The notes under the pieces: generated by a model
The model's input: the letters and a program-made list of their open reading frames with translations, nothing else
What the model was told of the DNA's origin: nothing
Database searches by the model: none
Translations under genes and position numbers: made by a program
Assembly: GCA_016716745.1 (NCBI GenBank)
Contig: JADJVD010000006.1
Location: 288,075-352,074, forward strand
Direction: 5' to 3'
Origin: Hyphomicrobiales bacterium
GTDB lineage: Bacteria > Pseudomonadota > Alphaproteobacteria > Rhizobiales > Beijerinckiaceae
Length of the DNA stretch: 64,000 bases
Shown here: in pieces, positions 1 to 8,803 of the stretch
How positions within the stretch are numbered: the stretch's first letter is position 1
How the letters are laid out: every line of letters starts with the position of its first letter

Positions 1-431
1 CGCACGTCGTCAACTTCGAGCTGCCCGACGTGCCGGAGGCCTATGTCCATCGCATCGGCCGCACCGCGCGCGCCGGCGCCGAGGGCATCGCCATCAGCCT
101 GTGCGCCGACGACGAGCGCGATCTGCTGCGCGCCATCGAGCGGCTGACGCGTCAGGTCATCCCCGTCGAGGATCGTCGCGGAACGACGCCGATCGCGCCC
201 GCCCCGCGCGCGCACGCCGAGCGCGGTCATTCCCAGCACGGTCATGCCGAGCGTCCCCGCGGCGCCGACGGCGAACGGCCGCGCGGCGCGCAGGGTCGCG
301 GGCCCCGTTCCGCGCCCTCCGGCGAGCGCGGACCCCGCCGCGCCGGCGCGCAGGGCCGTCCCGCCCATGCGCATGCGTCGCAGCCTTCGGGCGCCTCGCG
401 TGGCCGCAGCCGCCGCGCCAAGGCCGATTGA
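1..431 (+). CDS. DEAD-box ATP-dependent RNA helicase, C-terminal fragment
   Basis: Only the last ~142 codons are in the window; the gene starts upstream of base 1 and the open frame begins at base 3. The visible part carries helicase motif VI (HRIGRTARAG, about residues 17-26 of the fragment), preceded by NFELPDVPEAY, which is typical of the RecA-like domain 2 of RhlE-type DEAD-box proteins. After about residue 60 the chain becomes a low-complexity tail rich in Arg, Gly, Ala, His and Pro, as in the basic RNA-binding tails of RhlE/CsdA-like helicases. Role by family: ATP-dependent unwinding of RNA in ribosome assembly or mRNA turnover. The exact subfamily cannot be decided from the fragment. 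Confidence 0.88.
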   Translation, partial: HVVNFELPDVPEAYVHRIGRTARAGAEGIAISLCADDERDLLRAIERLTRQVIPVEDRRGTTPIAPAPRAHAERGHSQHGHAERPRGADGERPRGAQGRGPRSAPSGERGPRRAGAQGRPAHAHASQPSGASRGRSRRAKAD

Positions 432-485
432 GCTTGATCCCGTGAGCCGACGCGGCGACAGTCGCGCGGTTCACGGGAGCGGTCC

Positions 486-1490
486 ATGCTCAAGCAGTTC
501 GGACAGGTCGACGGCGCGCCGGTCTTCGAGGCGACGCTGACGAACCCCGCCGGCGCCGAAGCGAAGATCATCAGCTGGGGCGCCTCGCTGCGCGACTTGC
601 GCGTGCCGCATGGCGGCGCCTCGCAGCGCGTCGTCCTCGGCCTCAACACGATCGAGGATTACGTCGCCCATTCCCCGCATATGGGCGCCGTGGCCGGGCG
701 CTTCGCCAACCGCCTCGGCAATGCGCGTTTCGCCATCGACGGCGTCACCTACGAGGTGCCCGCCAACGCCGGCCGCGCCTCGCTGCATGGCGGCGGCAAG
801 GGCTTCGGCAAGCGGCCGTGGAAGCTCGGCGCGCACGAGCCGGGGCGCATCGAGCTCAGGCTGCATTCGCCGGCCGGCGATGCGGGTTATCCCGGCGCGC
901 TCGACGTGACGTGCGTCTATACGCTGGTCGGCGCGGCGACGCTGCGCATCGAACTGACGGCGACGACGGACGCGCCCACCATCGTCAATCTGGCGACGCA
1001 CTCCTATTTCAATCTCGACGGCTCGGCCGATGTGCGCGACCACGAGTTGCAGCTCTTCTCGGCCTTCATGACGCCCGTCGACGAGGATCTCGTGCCGACG
1101 GGCGAGGTGCGCGCGGTCGCCGGGACGCCGTTCGATTTTCGCGCCCCGCGCGCGCTCCGCCATCCCTCGGGCCAGAGCTACGACAACAATTTTCTCGTCG
1201 CCCGCTGGCCGGATGCGCAGACGCGGCTCGCGCATGTCGCGACGCTGCGCTCGCGCGCCAACGGCCTTGCGATGCAGCTTCATTCGACAGAGCCGGCCGT
1301 CCAGCTTTACGACGCGGCCAAGCTCGCGGTTCCGGTCGCCGGACTCGGCGGCGCGCGTTACGGCGCGCATGCGGGCGTGTGCCTGGAGCCGCAGAACGTT
1401 CCGGACGCGCCGAACCGCCGGCATTTTCCCAACGCGATCCTGCGGCCGGGCGAGACCTACGCGCAGACGACCGAGTATCGCTTCGGCTGA
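486..1490 (+). CDS. galM: aldose 1-epimerase (galactose mutarotase)
   Basis: A 334-residue protein of the GalM/Mro family, which interconverts alpha and beta anomers of aldoses in the cytoplasm. The usual markers are present: NRLGNARF and LHGG in the N-terminal third, the catalytic His in THSYFNLDG (about residue 175), and the catalytic Glu in CLEPQNVPDAPN near the C-terminus. Length fits the family (about 330-350). The ATG at 486 has a GGGAG ribosome site six bases upstream. It follows the helicase by 54 bases but has no functional link to it; downstream it is convergent with the ParA-like gene. Confidence 0.93.
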   Translation: MLKQFGQVDGAPVFEATLTNPAGAEAKIISWGASLRDLRVPHGGASQRVVLGLNTIEDYVAHSPHMGAVAGRFANRLGNARFAIDGVTYEVPANAGRASLHGGGKGFGKRPWKLGAHEPGRIELRLHSPAGDAGYPGALDVTCVYTLVGAATLRIELTATTDAPTIVNLATHSYFNLDGSADVRDHELQLFSAFMTPVDEDLVPTGEVRAVAGTPFDFRAPRALRHPSGQSYDNNFLVARWPDAQTRLAHVATLRSRANGLAMQLHSTEPAVQLYDAAKLAVPVAGLGGARYGAHAGVCLEPQNVPDAPNRRHFPNAILRPGETYAQTTEYRFG

Positions 1491-1530
1491 CGCGCCGGGC
1501 GGCGCGCGAGAAGGACAGGGCGCCGGAAAC

Positions 1531-1556
1531 GAAAAGAGCGGCCCTAAGGCCGCTCC
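1531..1556 (-). terminator. Rho-independent terminator of the ParA-like gene
   Basis: The stem GAGCGGCC/GGCCGCTC (1536-1543 with 1548-1555) closes a four-base loop. Read on the minus strand it is followed by TTTTC, so it terminates the ParA-like gene, whose stop codon is 26 bases before it. It lies between convergent genes and may also slow transcription leaving galM. Confidence 0.75.
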
Positions 1557-1581
1557 CGTCATCGCGTCGGACTCTCGCGCG

Positions 1582-2232
1582 TCACGCGGCGCGGCGCTGG
1601 CCCATCTGCGCCTTGCCGACGCGGCGCTTCACCGAATTCCACAGCTTGCGCAGTTCGTCCGCCGCATCGCCGCTCGGCGCGATCTCGGTGACGCCGAGCC
1701 CGTAGCGCGCCGCCTCCTGATGATCGACGCGCGCCGAAACCGGCGGCGAGATCAGGCCGCCCATCGCCTCGAGCGCGGTCACGCCCTCCTCGATGCGCGC
1801 GCTCTGCTGGGCGGGCGGGCACTGGTTGAGGAGGAAGGCGTAATCCTTGCGCGCCGCCTTCACCGCCTTGCGCGTCGCCTCGGTCGACCACAGGTCGAAC
1901 ACGTTCGGGCGCGCGGGAATGATGGTGAGGTCCGCATGGCGGATCGCAGCTTCGGAGGCGGAGGTTTCGCCCGCCGGCGTGTCGAGCACGACCAGCGACG
2001 CGCCCGCTTTTTCGAGCGCGGCGAGCACGGCCTTCAGCTTGCCGGGAGTGGCGGCTTCCACCGCGATTTCGCTCTTGCCGCGCACCTTCGCCCATTTGAC
2101 GAGGGACATCTGCGGGTCCATGTCGATGACGACGACGCGCTCGCCGGCTTCGGACGCCGCGACGGCCAGAGATGCGGCCAGCGTGCTCTTTCCGGCGCCG
2201 CCTTTCTGGGTGACGAATGCAATGGTCCGCAT
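1582..2232 (-). CDS. ParA/MinD-family P-loop ATPase (orphan)
   Basis: A 216-residue protein starting MRTIAFVTQKGGAGKST, with the deviant Walker A motif KGGAGKST (residues about 10-17), the DMDPQ element after it, and LVVLDTPAG as Walker B/switch II (about residue 80). This is the architecture of small ParA-type ATPases that position cargo or segregate plasmids. No parB, parS or partner lies next to it, so it is an orphan rather than a complete partition system. The open frame extends 20 codons further upstream, but the ATG at 2232 begins exactly at the conserved beta strand and has a GAGAGA ribosome site. Chosen start is therefore 2232. Cargo unknown. Confidence 0.85.
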   Translation of the reverse strand: MRTIAFVTQKGGAGKSTLAASLAVAASEAGERVVVIDMDPQMSLVKWAKVRGKSEIAVEAATPGKLKAVLAALEKAGASLVVLDTPAGETSASEAAIRHADLTIIPARPNVFDLWSTEATRKAVKAARKDYAFLLNQCPPAQQSARIEEGVTALEAMGGLISPPVSARVDHQEAARYGLGVTEIAPSGDAADELRKLWNSVKRRVGKAQMGQRRAA

Positions 2233-2417
2233 GAATAGGGTCTCTCTTGGCCTCTCCCCGGCGGCGACGAATCCGTCGGCCGCCAGCAGCATGATGACGA
2301 AAAAATGCTGATTCGTTACATTTTTCTGTATTCGACGCCCGAACAGGCCGGCAATGTCGCCAAAATGCGACGTCCCATCCGCGCCAATCGCGTGAGCGCG
2401 CGTCGCCGGATCGCCGC

Positions 2418-3725
2418 ATGACGGACCTTTTTTTCAACGCCGACGAACCCTTGCGACCGCTCGCCGACCGCCTGCGGCCGCGCACGCTGGAGGATGTCGT
2501 CGGCCAGGATCATCTGCTCGGGCCGGACGGCGCGCTGACCCGCCTCATCCGCTCCGGTTCGCTCGGAAGCCTGATTCTCTGGGGCCCTCCGGGCTCCGGC
2601 AAGACGACGGTGGCGCGGCTGCTCTCGAATGAGACCTCGCTCGCCTTCGAACAGATCTCGGCGATCTTCACCGGCGTCGCCGATCTGAAGAAGACCTTCG
2701 AGCAGGCGCGCATGCGCCGCGCCGGCGGGCGCGGCACGCTGCTGTTCGTCGACGAGATCCATCGCTTCAACCGCGCCCAGCAGGATTCCTTCCTGCCGGT
2801 GATGGAGGAGGGGATCGTCACCCTCGTCGGCGCGACGACGGAGAATCCGTCCTTCGAGCTGAACGCCGCTCTGCTCTCGCGCGCCCGCGTGCTGACCTTC
2901 CGCGCGCTCGACGAGGCGGCGATCCTGAAGCTGCTCGACCGCGCCGAGGCGGTGGAGGGCAAGCCGCTGCCGCTCGACGCCGAGGCGCGCCTGTCGCTTG
3001 CGCGCATGGCCGATGGCGACGGCCGCGCCGCGTTGACTTTGGCGGAAGAGCTGTGGCGCGCCGCAGCGCCCGGCGAGACGTTCGATCCCATCAAGCTCGG
3101 CGAGATCGTGCAGCGCCGCGCGCCGATCTACGACAAGGGGCAGGAGGGCCACTACAATCTCATCAGCGCCCTGCACAAGACGGTGCGCGGCTCCGATCCC
3201 GACGCCGCGCTCTACTACCTCGCGCGCATGTTCGACGCCGGCGAGGATCCGCTGTTCATCGCCCGCCGCGTCGTGCGCATGGCGGTCGAGGATATCGGCC
3301 TCGCCGATCCGCAGGCGCTCGTCGTCGCCAATGCGGCCAAGGACGCCTACGATTTTCTCGGCTCCCCCGAAGGCGAACTCGCCATCGCGCAGGCGGTGAT
3401 CTATTGCGCCTCCGCGCCGAAATCGAACGCCGCCTATGTCGCCTACAAGGAGGCGACCCGGCTCGCGAAGGAGCACGGCTCGCTGACGCCGCCCAAGACC
3501 ATCCTCAACGCGCCGACGAAGCTGATGAAGCAGGAGGGCTACGGCTCGGGCTATCGCTACGATCACGACGAGCCTGACGCGTTTTCGGGCCAGGACTACT
3601 GGCCCGAAAAGCTCGGCCGCCGGCGCCTTTATGCGCCTGTCGAACGCGGCTTCGAGCGTGAGATCGCCAAGCGTCTCGACTGGTGGGACAGGCTGCGCCG
3701 CGAACGCCGCCGCGACGAAACGTGA
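2418..3725 (+). CDS. rarA: replication-associated recombination protein A (AAA+ ATPase)
   Basis: A 435-residue AAA+ ATPase of the RarA/MgsA/WRNIP1 family, which acts at stalled replication forks. Walker A GPPGSGKTT is near residue 55, Walker B LLFVDEIHRFNRAQQD near residue 110, and sensor 1 GATTENPSFELN follows. The C-terminal half has the tetramerisation and clamp-loader-like helical region with the family signatures RGSDPDAALYYLARM, VRMAVEDIGLADPQA and YVAYKEA. Length matches E. coli RarA (447). The gene is divergent from the ParA-like gene, with 185 bases between them. Confidence 0.95.
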   Translation: MTDLFFNADEPLRPLADRLRPRTLEDVVGQDHLLGPDGALTRLIRSGSLGSLILWGPPGSGKTTVARLLSNETSLAFEQISAIFTGVADLKKTFEQARMRRAGGRGTLLFVDEIHRFNRAQQDSFLPVMEEGIVTLVGATTENPSFELNAALLSRARVLTFRALDEAAILKLLDRAEAVEGKPLPLDAEARLSLARMADGDGRAALTLAEELWRAAAPGETFDPIKLGEIVQRRAPIYDKGQEGHYNLISALHKTVRGSDPDAALYYLARMFDAGEDPLFIARRVVRMAVEDIGLADPQALVVANAAKDAYDFLGSPEGELAIAQAVIYCASAPKSNAAYVAYKEATRLAKEHGSLTPPKTILNAPTKLMKQEGYGSGYRYDHDEPDAFSGQDYWPEKLGRRRLYAPVERGFEREIAKRLDWWDRLRRERRRDET

Positions 3726-3861
3726 CGCGCGCCCGAATCCTGCCACGAAGATGAACGCGAGGCGCTGACCGCGATCATTGTGGGTTCAGTTTCACAATGC
3801 GAGCGTCGTTGCGTCGCGCTTGGCGCGAGCGGGTTCGAGCGGGGGCCGTTAGGAGGAATCG

Positions 3862-4116
3862 ATGCGTCTTCCGATTGTCGCAGCTTCGTTGTTCATGTTG
3901 GGCGCCGGCGCCGCCGTCGCGCAGTGGGGTCCGCCCCCGCCCTCGCATGGCGGCTGGGGTCCGCCGCCTTACGGCTACCGTCGCCCGCCGCCGCCCCCGC
4001 CGGGCTGGGGCCCGCCGCCGCCGCGCCGCTTCGCGCCGGCCCCGGCGCCGGTGCGCTGCTGGTGGCGCGAGACGCCCTGGGGGCCGCGCCGCGTCTGCCG
4101 CCGCGCCTATTACTGA
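3862..4116 (+). CDS. small secreted Pro/Gly/Trp-rich protein
   Basis: An 84-residue protein with an AGGAGG ribosome site five bases before the ATG. Residues 1-20 form a signal peptide (MRLPIVAASLFMLGAGAAVA, cleavage AVA-Q). The mature part is almost wholly low complexity: the unit GWGPPP occurs three times with variants, interleaved with runs of proline, then a short end with two Cys (CWWRETPWGPRRVC) that could form a disulfide. The function is unknown. Similar short Pro-rich exported proteins are common in Hyphomicrobiales and are usually annotated as hypothetical. The strong ribosome site, signal peptide and following terminator argue that it is a real gene. Confidence 0.75.
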   Translation: MRLPIVAASLFMLGAGAAVAQWGPPPPSHGGWGPPPYGYRRPPPPPPGWGPPPPRRFAPAPAPVRCWWRETPWGPRRVCRRAYY

Positions 4117-4141
4117 ACGGCGGTTCGTTCCGCCCATTGCG

Positions 4142-4168
4142 AGCGCCGGCCCTCGGGCCGGCGCTTTC
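4142..4168 (+). terminator. terminator-like hairpin after the Pro-rich protein gene
   Basis: A ten-base GC-rich inverted repeat (GCGCCGGCCC at 4143-4152 with GGGCCGGCGC at 4155-4164), flanked by an A-T pair and followed by TTTCTC. It lies 26 bases after the stop codon at 4116 and before crcB. Confidence 0.6.
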
Positions 4169-4217
4169 TCGTTGCGGCGGACGTGACGGTCGCCCGGCGA
4201 GCGGCTATATCCTGCCG

Positions 4218-4601
4218 ATGCAAACGACCTTTCTCGTCTTCGTCGGCGCCGGCCTCGGCGGCGCGCTCCGCCACCTCGCCAACGGCGCCCTGACGCGCGC
4301 GCTCGGCGCCGAGTTTCCATGGGGCATCCTGTCGATCAACGTGTTCGGTTCGCTGGCGATGGGCCTGCTGGCGGGCTTGCTCGCCTTCTTCGACGGCGAG
4401 CACTGGTCGCAACCCGCGCGATTGTTCCTGACCACCGGCGTGCTCGGCGGCTTCACCACCTTTTCCGCCTTTTCGCTCGACGCCGTGCTGCTGATGGAGC
4501 GCGGCGAATGGGGGCAGGCGGCCGCCTATGTGCTTGCCTCCGTCGCGCTGTCGATCGGCGCGTGCGTGGCCGGCGTCGCGCTGATGCGAGCGGCCTCGTG
4601 A
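4218..4601 (+). CDS. crcB: fluoride efflux channel CrcB
   Basis: A 127-residue membrane protein of the CrcB/Fluc family, which forms dual-topology dimers that release fluoride. Family signatures: GGALRHLANG near the N-terminus, INVFGSLAMGLLAG (TM2, with the conserved Asn) and TTGVLGGFTTFSAFS (TM3, with the phenylalanine box). Four hydrophobic segments are expected and seen. The open frame extends far upstream, but that part lacks membrane segments and overlaps the Pro-rich gene, so ATG 4218 is chosen. I saw no fluoride riboswitch in the 100 bases before it. The pseudouridine synthase gene follows after 7 bases, so the two are co-transcribed. Confidence 0.93.
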   Translation: MQTTFLVFVGAGLGGALRHLANGALTRALGAEFPWGILSINVFGSLAMGLLAGLLAFFDGEHWSQPARLFLTTGVLGGFTTFSAFSLDAVLLMERGEWGQAAAYVLASVALSIGACVAGVALMRAAS

Positions 4602-4608
4602 GGACGCG

Positions 4609-5712
4609 ATGACCGAACCGACCGAATTCTCGCAGGTCCAGACGCTTCTCGTCGCCGAGGAGGAGGACGGCCTGCGGCTCGACCGCTGGTTCAAGCGGCG
4701 CTTTCCTGCGCTGGCCCTGTCGCATCTGTCCAAACTCATGCGCAAGGGCGAGGTCCGCGTCGACGGCAAACGCTGCGAGGGCGCGACGCGGCTCGTCCCC
4801 GGCCAGAAGGTGCGCGTGCCGCCGATGCGCGTCGAGGCCGCCGCCGCCGCGCCCGCCGTCAAACGTGCGCCTTCGCAGGAGGACGCGCGCGCGCTGAAGG
4901 ACATGATCCTGTTCGAGGATCGCGATCTGATCGTGCTCAACAAGCCGTTCGGCCTCGCTGTTCAGGGCGGCTCCGGCACGAAACGGCATGTCGACGGCAT
5001 GCTCGCCGCGCTCGAGGACCGCAAGGGCAATCGGCCTCTGCTCGTGCATCGGCTCGACCGCGACACCTCGGGTGTCTTGCTTGTTGCGCGCACGCGCAAG
5101 ATCGCCGCCGATCTCGGCGCGCTGTTCCGCTCGCGCCAGACGACGAAGATCTACTGGGCGCTGGTGCAGGGCGTGCCCAAGCCCGCGCAGGGACGCATCT
5201 CGCTGTTTCTCGCCAAGGGCGCCCGCATGGGCGACGACCGGTCGGCGCCGCGCCCGCAGGGGCGCGAGGACCGCGACGCGCGCCAGCGCGATCAGGAACG
5301 CATGCGCGTCGCCCGCCACGGCGAGGAGGACGCGCAGCATTCGCTGACCTACTACGCGACCGTCGACAAGACGCCGCCGCGCCTCGCCTGGCTGTCGATG
5401 AAACCGGTCACGGGGCGCACGCATCAATTGCGCGCCCATGCCGAGGCCATCGGTCATCCGATCGTCGGCGATCCGAAATACGGCCAGTTCGCCGAGAACG
5501 ATCCGCGCGTGAGCGATCCGCTGCGCGCCGTGCCGGCCGGGATCGAGCGCAAGCTGCATCTGCTGGCGCGTCGCCTCGTCCTGCCGCATCCGCGCGGGCA
5601 GGGGACGATCGACGTCGTCGCGCCCCTGCCGCCGCACATGCGCAAGAGCTGGCACATGCTCGGCTTCGACGTGGCGACCTACGATCCCATCATGGACGCG
5701 CCGGAGGACTGA
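4609..5712 (+). CDS. RluC/RluD-family 23S rRNA pseudouridine synthase
   Basis: A 367-residue RluA-family enzyme. An S4 RNA-binding domain occupies about residues 20-75 (LDRWFKRRFP ... GEVRVDGKR), and the catalytic domain begins near residue 100 (ILFEDRDLIVLNKPFGLAVQ). The catalytic Asp lies in HRLDRDTSGVLLVAR (about residue 150), and MKPVTGRTHQLRAHAEAIGHPIVGDPKYG is partly conserved as the family motif II/III region. Between them is a charged insertion of ~50 residues rich in Arg, Asp and Gln (about residues 200-245) that is longer than in E. coli RluC. Whether the site is the RluC or the RluD one cannot be decided here. Confidence 0.9.
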   Translation: MTEPTEFSQVQTLLVAEEEDGLRLDRWFKRRFPALALSHLSKLMRKGEVRVDGKRCEGATRLVPGQKVRVPPMRVEAAAAAPAVKRAPSQEDARALKDMILFEDRDLIVLNKPFGLAVQGGSGTKRHVDGMLAALEDRKGNRPLLVHRLDRDTSGVLLVARTRKIAADLGALFRSRQTTKIYWALVQGVPKPAQGRISLFLAKGARMGDDRSAPRPQGREDRDARQRDQERMRVARHGEEDAQHSLTYYATVDKTPPRLAWLSMKPVTGRTHQLRAHAEAIGHPIVGDPKYGQFAENDPRVSDPLRAVPAGIERKLHLLARRLVLPHPRGQGTIDVVAPLPPHMRKSWHMLGFDVATYDPIMDAPED

Positions 5713-5864
5713 TCGCCCTCGTCCTCGCGCCGCGAGGGAAACGCCCAGCACAGGCCCGCGATCGCCAGCAACAGGATCGACAGGAGGTAGGGGCCGAAAA
5801 AGCCCAGAATGATGACGGCCGCGATGAAGGCGATCATCGCCGCGTGACGCAAAGGTCGGGTCAT
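5679..5864 (-). CDS. small two-TM membrane protein
   Basis: A 61-residue protein with two adjacent hydrophobic segments (about residues 8-24 and 27-42) and a polar, acidic C-terminus. The ATG is at 5864. Its last 34 bases overlap the 3' end of the pseudouridine synthase gene on the other strand. No family is recognised. It could be a genuine small membrane protein of the kind often annotated as hypothetical in this order; no strong ribosome site was identified, hence the moderate confidence. Confidence 0.5.
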   Translation of the reverse strand: MTRPLRHAAMIAFIAAVIILGFFGPYLLSILLLAIAGLCWAFPSRREDEGDQSSGASMMGS

Positions 5865-5955
5865 GACGAAAACTGTCTCCCGAAAAGCAATGAACGCACG
5901 TTAACCCGCAAAGCCTGAACAGGCTGCGAACGAAAAGGGTTAACGGCGCCGCCGT

Positions 5956-8736
5956 TCAGGCGGCCGAACGGCCTGCGCCCGAAGGGGCGACGGCCGCGCC
6001 GGGCGAGAGCTTGTCGAGCGCGGCCATCGCCCCGCGCACGAGGCCGGGCAGGGCGCGCGCGATCTCGGCGGCGTCGGACAGGCGCCTCTCGCGCGACAGC
6101 CGCTCCACGTCGGCGCACGCGGCCGCGACCTTGCGCGCGCCGACATTGTAGCTCATCGACTTCAGCGCATGCGCGGCGCGCGCCGCCTCCTCCGCCGCGG
6201 ACCCGCGCAGCGCGATGTCGATATCCGACAGGGCTTTCGGCGTGTGCTCGGCGTAGAGACCGATGACGCGCGTCAGCACGTCGCCGCGCCCCGCGCTCGC
6301 CAGCGCGGCGAGCTGGCCGATCGTCGCCTCGTCGAGATCGTCCGACGCGGCGTGCGCTTCGGGCGGCGGCGGCTCGACGGCGCGCGGCGCGTCCTCGGCG
6401 GGCTGCGGCGCGCCGAGCCACTGCGCCAGGCAATCGCCGATCGCCAGCATCGTGTAGGGCTTCAGCAACAGCCCGTTCATGCCGGCCGCGCGCCAGGCGT
6501 CGGCCTCGGCGCCGGCGATCTGCGCCGTGAGCGCGACGATCGGCGTCGGCTTGCGCTGTTGCGCCGCTTCGTCCGCGCGGATGCGGCGCGTCGCCTCGAA
6601 GCCGTCCATGCCGGGCATGCTGACATCCATGAAGATGATGTCGTAACGCTGCCCGGCGGCGATCAACACCGCGCTCTCGCCGCTCTCGGCGAGGTCGATG
6701 TCGAGTTGGAATCGCCCGAGCGCGGCGCTCGCCACCTCGCGGTTGACGGCGTTGTCGTCGACGACGAGCGCCCGGCGGCCGGCGTATCCGCCGAGCGTCG
6801 CGTCATGGCCGGCCCGCGCGCGAGCGAGGCGCGGGGCGACGCCGCTGGCCAGACACGAGACGATGTCCTCGACGTCGATTCGCGACAGCGGCCTCGGCAG
6901 CGACACATCGGCGCGTTGGCTTGCGATCAGGCTTTCCTCCAGCGCGTCGGCGCCGCCGAGCGCGGCGACGCAGGCCGCCGGCAGGCGCGCGCGGTGTTGC
7001 AGGCGCTCGGCGTCGATCAGCGCGAAGGCCGCGCCGCGGCAGGCCTCCTCGAGCTCGTCCTCGCGCGCGTCGCGCACCACGAAGCCGCACAGGGCGAGAT
7101 AGTAGTTCGCGGTCGCCGTCGTCGCCTCGCCGCGCAGGCACACCACGGCGCGCGCCGCGCCCGGCATGAACGGCAGGATGCGCGTTTCCGCGCGCGCGGG
7201 CAGCAGGATCGAGAAGGTCGAGCCGACGCCGAGCTCGCTGGCCACGACAATGCGCCCTTTCATCGCTGCGACCAGCCGTTTGGCGATGGCGAGACCGAGG
7301 CCCGTGCCGCCGAAACGCCGCGCGACCGATTGGTCGGCCTGCGTGAAGGCGTCGAAGATCGTCGCGATCCGGTCGCGGCGGATGCCGACGCCGGTGTCGG
7401 CGACGTCGAAGCGGATATGGTCCGGCCGCTCGCGATCCTGCCGCACCGTCACGAGAATATGGCCGGCGCGCGTGAACTTGATGGCGTTGCCGACGAGATT
7501 GGTCAGCACCTGCGTCAACCGCGCGGTGTCGGCCTTGATCCGCGCCGGCGCGTCCATCTCGATGCGCGCGGCGAGATCGAGTCCGGCCGCGCGGGCGCGC
7601 TCCTGGAACAGCGCGAGCGTCTGGTCGACGATCTCGGCCGGATCGGCCGGAGCGAGCTCGAGTTCGAGCCGTCCGGCCTCGATCTTCGAGAAATCGAGAA
7701 TGTCGTTGATGATGGCGAGCAGACTCTTGCCGGAGCGCGCGATCACTTCCGCGTGGCGGCGCAGGCGCGGCGGCAGCGAGCCGGCGGCGAGCAGTTCCGC
7801 CGTAACCAGAATGCCGTTCATCGGCGTGCGGATCTCGTGGCTCATCGTCGCCAGGAAGTCCGATTTCGCCCGGCTCGCCGCCTCGGCGATGTCGCGCGCG
7901 GCGCGGAACTCGCGCGTGCGCTCGGCGACGGCGTGCTCGAGTTCGGCGCTGTGGCGCTTCAGCCGGTTGTCGCGATGACGGATCTCCTCGATCATCATGT
8001 TGAAGCTGGCCACCAGGCTGGACACCTCGTCGCTGCCGCGCGGATCGAGCGACACCGTGTAGTCGTGCCGCCGGCTGACGCGCGACATCGTTTCGCTCAG
8101 CTCCGAGAGCGGACCGAGCATGCGGCCGAGCAGCCGCATGGCGAACAGCAGCGCGATCGCCAGCATCGCCGCCGAGATCGAGATCATGCCGCCGCTGCGC
8201 GCCCAGATCTGCTCGAACAGATCGTCGGCGACGCCGATCACGACGATCGTGCCGACCTCCGCGCCCTGATGCTGGATCGGCGCATTGAGTCCGAACGCCT
8301 CGCGCCCGGCGAGCACGTCGAGCGGCACCCGCCGGTCCGATGCGCGCAGCCACGCCCCCTCGCGTGGCGTCGCGGCCGGCCCGGTCGCGGCGAGCGTGCG
8401 GCCGTCGCGGCCGAGCACGCGGGCGTGCAGGACGCCCGGCGGAATGGGAACGTCGCGCAGCGCCCGCCGAACGGCCTCGGCGTCGCGCGCCGCAGTCTCG
8501 GCGTGGACGACGGCGGCGTAAAGCTGCGCCGCGCCGAACAGGCTGTCGCGTTTGAGTTCGCCGTAGCTCGAAATGTCCTGCCAGACTGCAAGCGTCAGCG
8601 TCGCCGCCTGCGTCACGGCGACGGCGCCCGCGACGAGCGCGAGCAGTTTGGTGCGGATCGACCAGCGCGACACGAGACAGTCCGGAAGGCGACGCAGGTT
8701 TGCGAGGGTTAATGAACAGGAAAAAAGTGAGCGCAA
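5956..8736 (-). CDS. hybrid sensor histidine kinase/response regulator with HPt domain
   Basis: A 926-residue (or 905 from an internal GTG at 8673) BarA-like hybrid kinase. Order of parts: N-terminal TM (about 28-48), periplasmic sensor segment to ~175, second TM (about 180-205), HAMP, coiled coil, HisKA with the phospho-His in MSHEIRTPMNG (about 299), HATPase_c with DTGVGI and GGTGLGLAI (about 480), a degenerate receiver-like stretch, a true receiver with phospho-Asp in FMDVSMPGMDG (about 702), and a C-terminal HPt with HALKSMSYNVGA (about 855). It would sense a periplasmic signal and pass phosphate through its own relay. The divergent response regulator 67 bases away is the likely output, possibly with the EAL protein. 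Confidence 0.93.
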   Translation of the reverse strand: MRSLFSCSLTLANLRRLPDCLVSRWSIRTKLLALVAGAVAVTQAATLTLAVWQDISSYGELKRDSLFGAAQLYAAVVHAETAARDAEAVRRALRDVPIPPGVLHARVLGRDGRTLAATGPAATPREGAWLRASDRRVPLDVLAGREAFGLNAPIQHQGAEVGTIVVIGVADDLFEQIWARSGGMISISAAMLAIALLFAMRLLGRMLGPLSELSETMSRVSRRHDYTVSLDPRGSDEVSSLVASFNMMIEEIRHRDNRLKRHSAELEHAVAERTREFRAARDIAEAASRAKSDFLATMSHEIRTPMNGILVTAELLAAGSLPPRLRRHAEVIARSGKSLLAIINDILDFSKIEAGRLELELAPADPAEIVDQTLALFQERARAAGLDLAARIEMDAPARIKADTARLTQVLTNLVGNAIKFTRAGHILVTVRQDRERPDHIRFDVADTGVGIRRDRIATIFDAFTQADQSVARRFGGTGLGLAIAKRLVAAMKGRIVVASELGVGSTFSILLPARAETRILPFMPGAARAVVCLRGEATTATANYYLALCGFVVRDAREDELEEACRGAAFALIDAERLQHRARLPAACVAALGGADALEESLIASQRADVSLPRPLSRIDVEDIVSCLASGVAPRLARARAGHDATLGGYAGRRALVVDDNAVNREVASAALGRFQLDIDLAESGESAVLIAAGQRYDIIFMDVSMPGMDGFEATRRIRADEAAQQRKPTPIVALTAQIAGAEADAWRAAGMNGLLLKPYTMLAIGDCLAQWLGAPQPAEDAPRAVEPPPPEAHAASDDLDEATIGQLAALASAGRGDVLTRVIGLYAEHTPKALSDIDIALRGSAAEEAARAAHALKSMSYNVGARKVAAACADVERLSRERRLSDAAEIARALPGLVRGAMAALDKLSPGAAVAPSGAGRSAA

Positions 8737-8803
8737 TATTAAGCCTATCGCTCAACGCCGGATTAGGGGCTCGCCCGCTAGAGTGACGCAGGAGAGTATG
8801 CCG

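Noticed and set aside
1582..2232. Plasmid-type partition system
   Set aside because: Only a lone ParA-like ATPase; no ParB, no parS-like repeats and chromosomal neighbours on both sides.
4117..4217. Fluoride riboswitch before crcB
   Set aside because: The short gap contains only a terminator-like GC hairpin; no crcB-motif conserved elements were recognised.
5363..8712. Long antisense open frames (over 800 codons) opposite the hybrid kinase, the Liv fusion and rpoB/rpoC
   Set aside because: They have Arg/Ala/His-rich compositions typical of reverse frames in very GC-rich genes and no recognisable domains.
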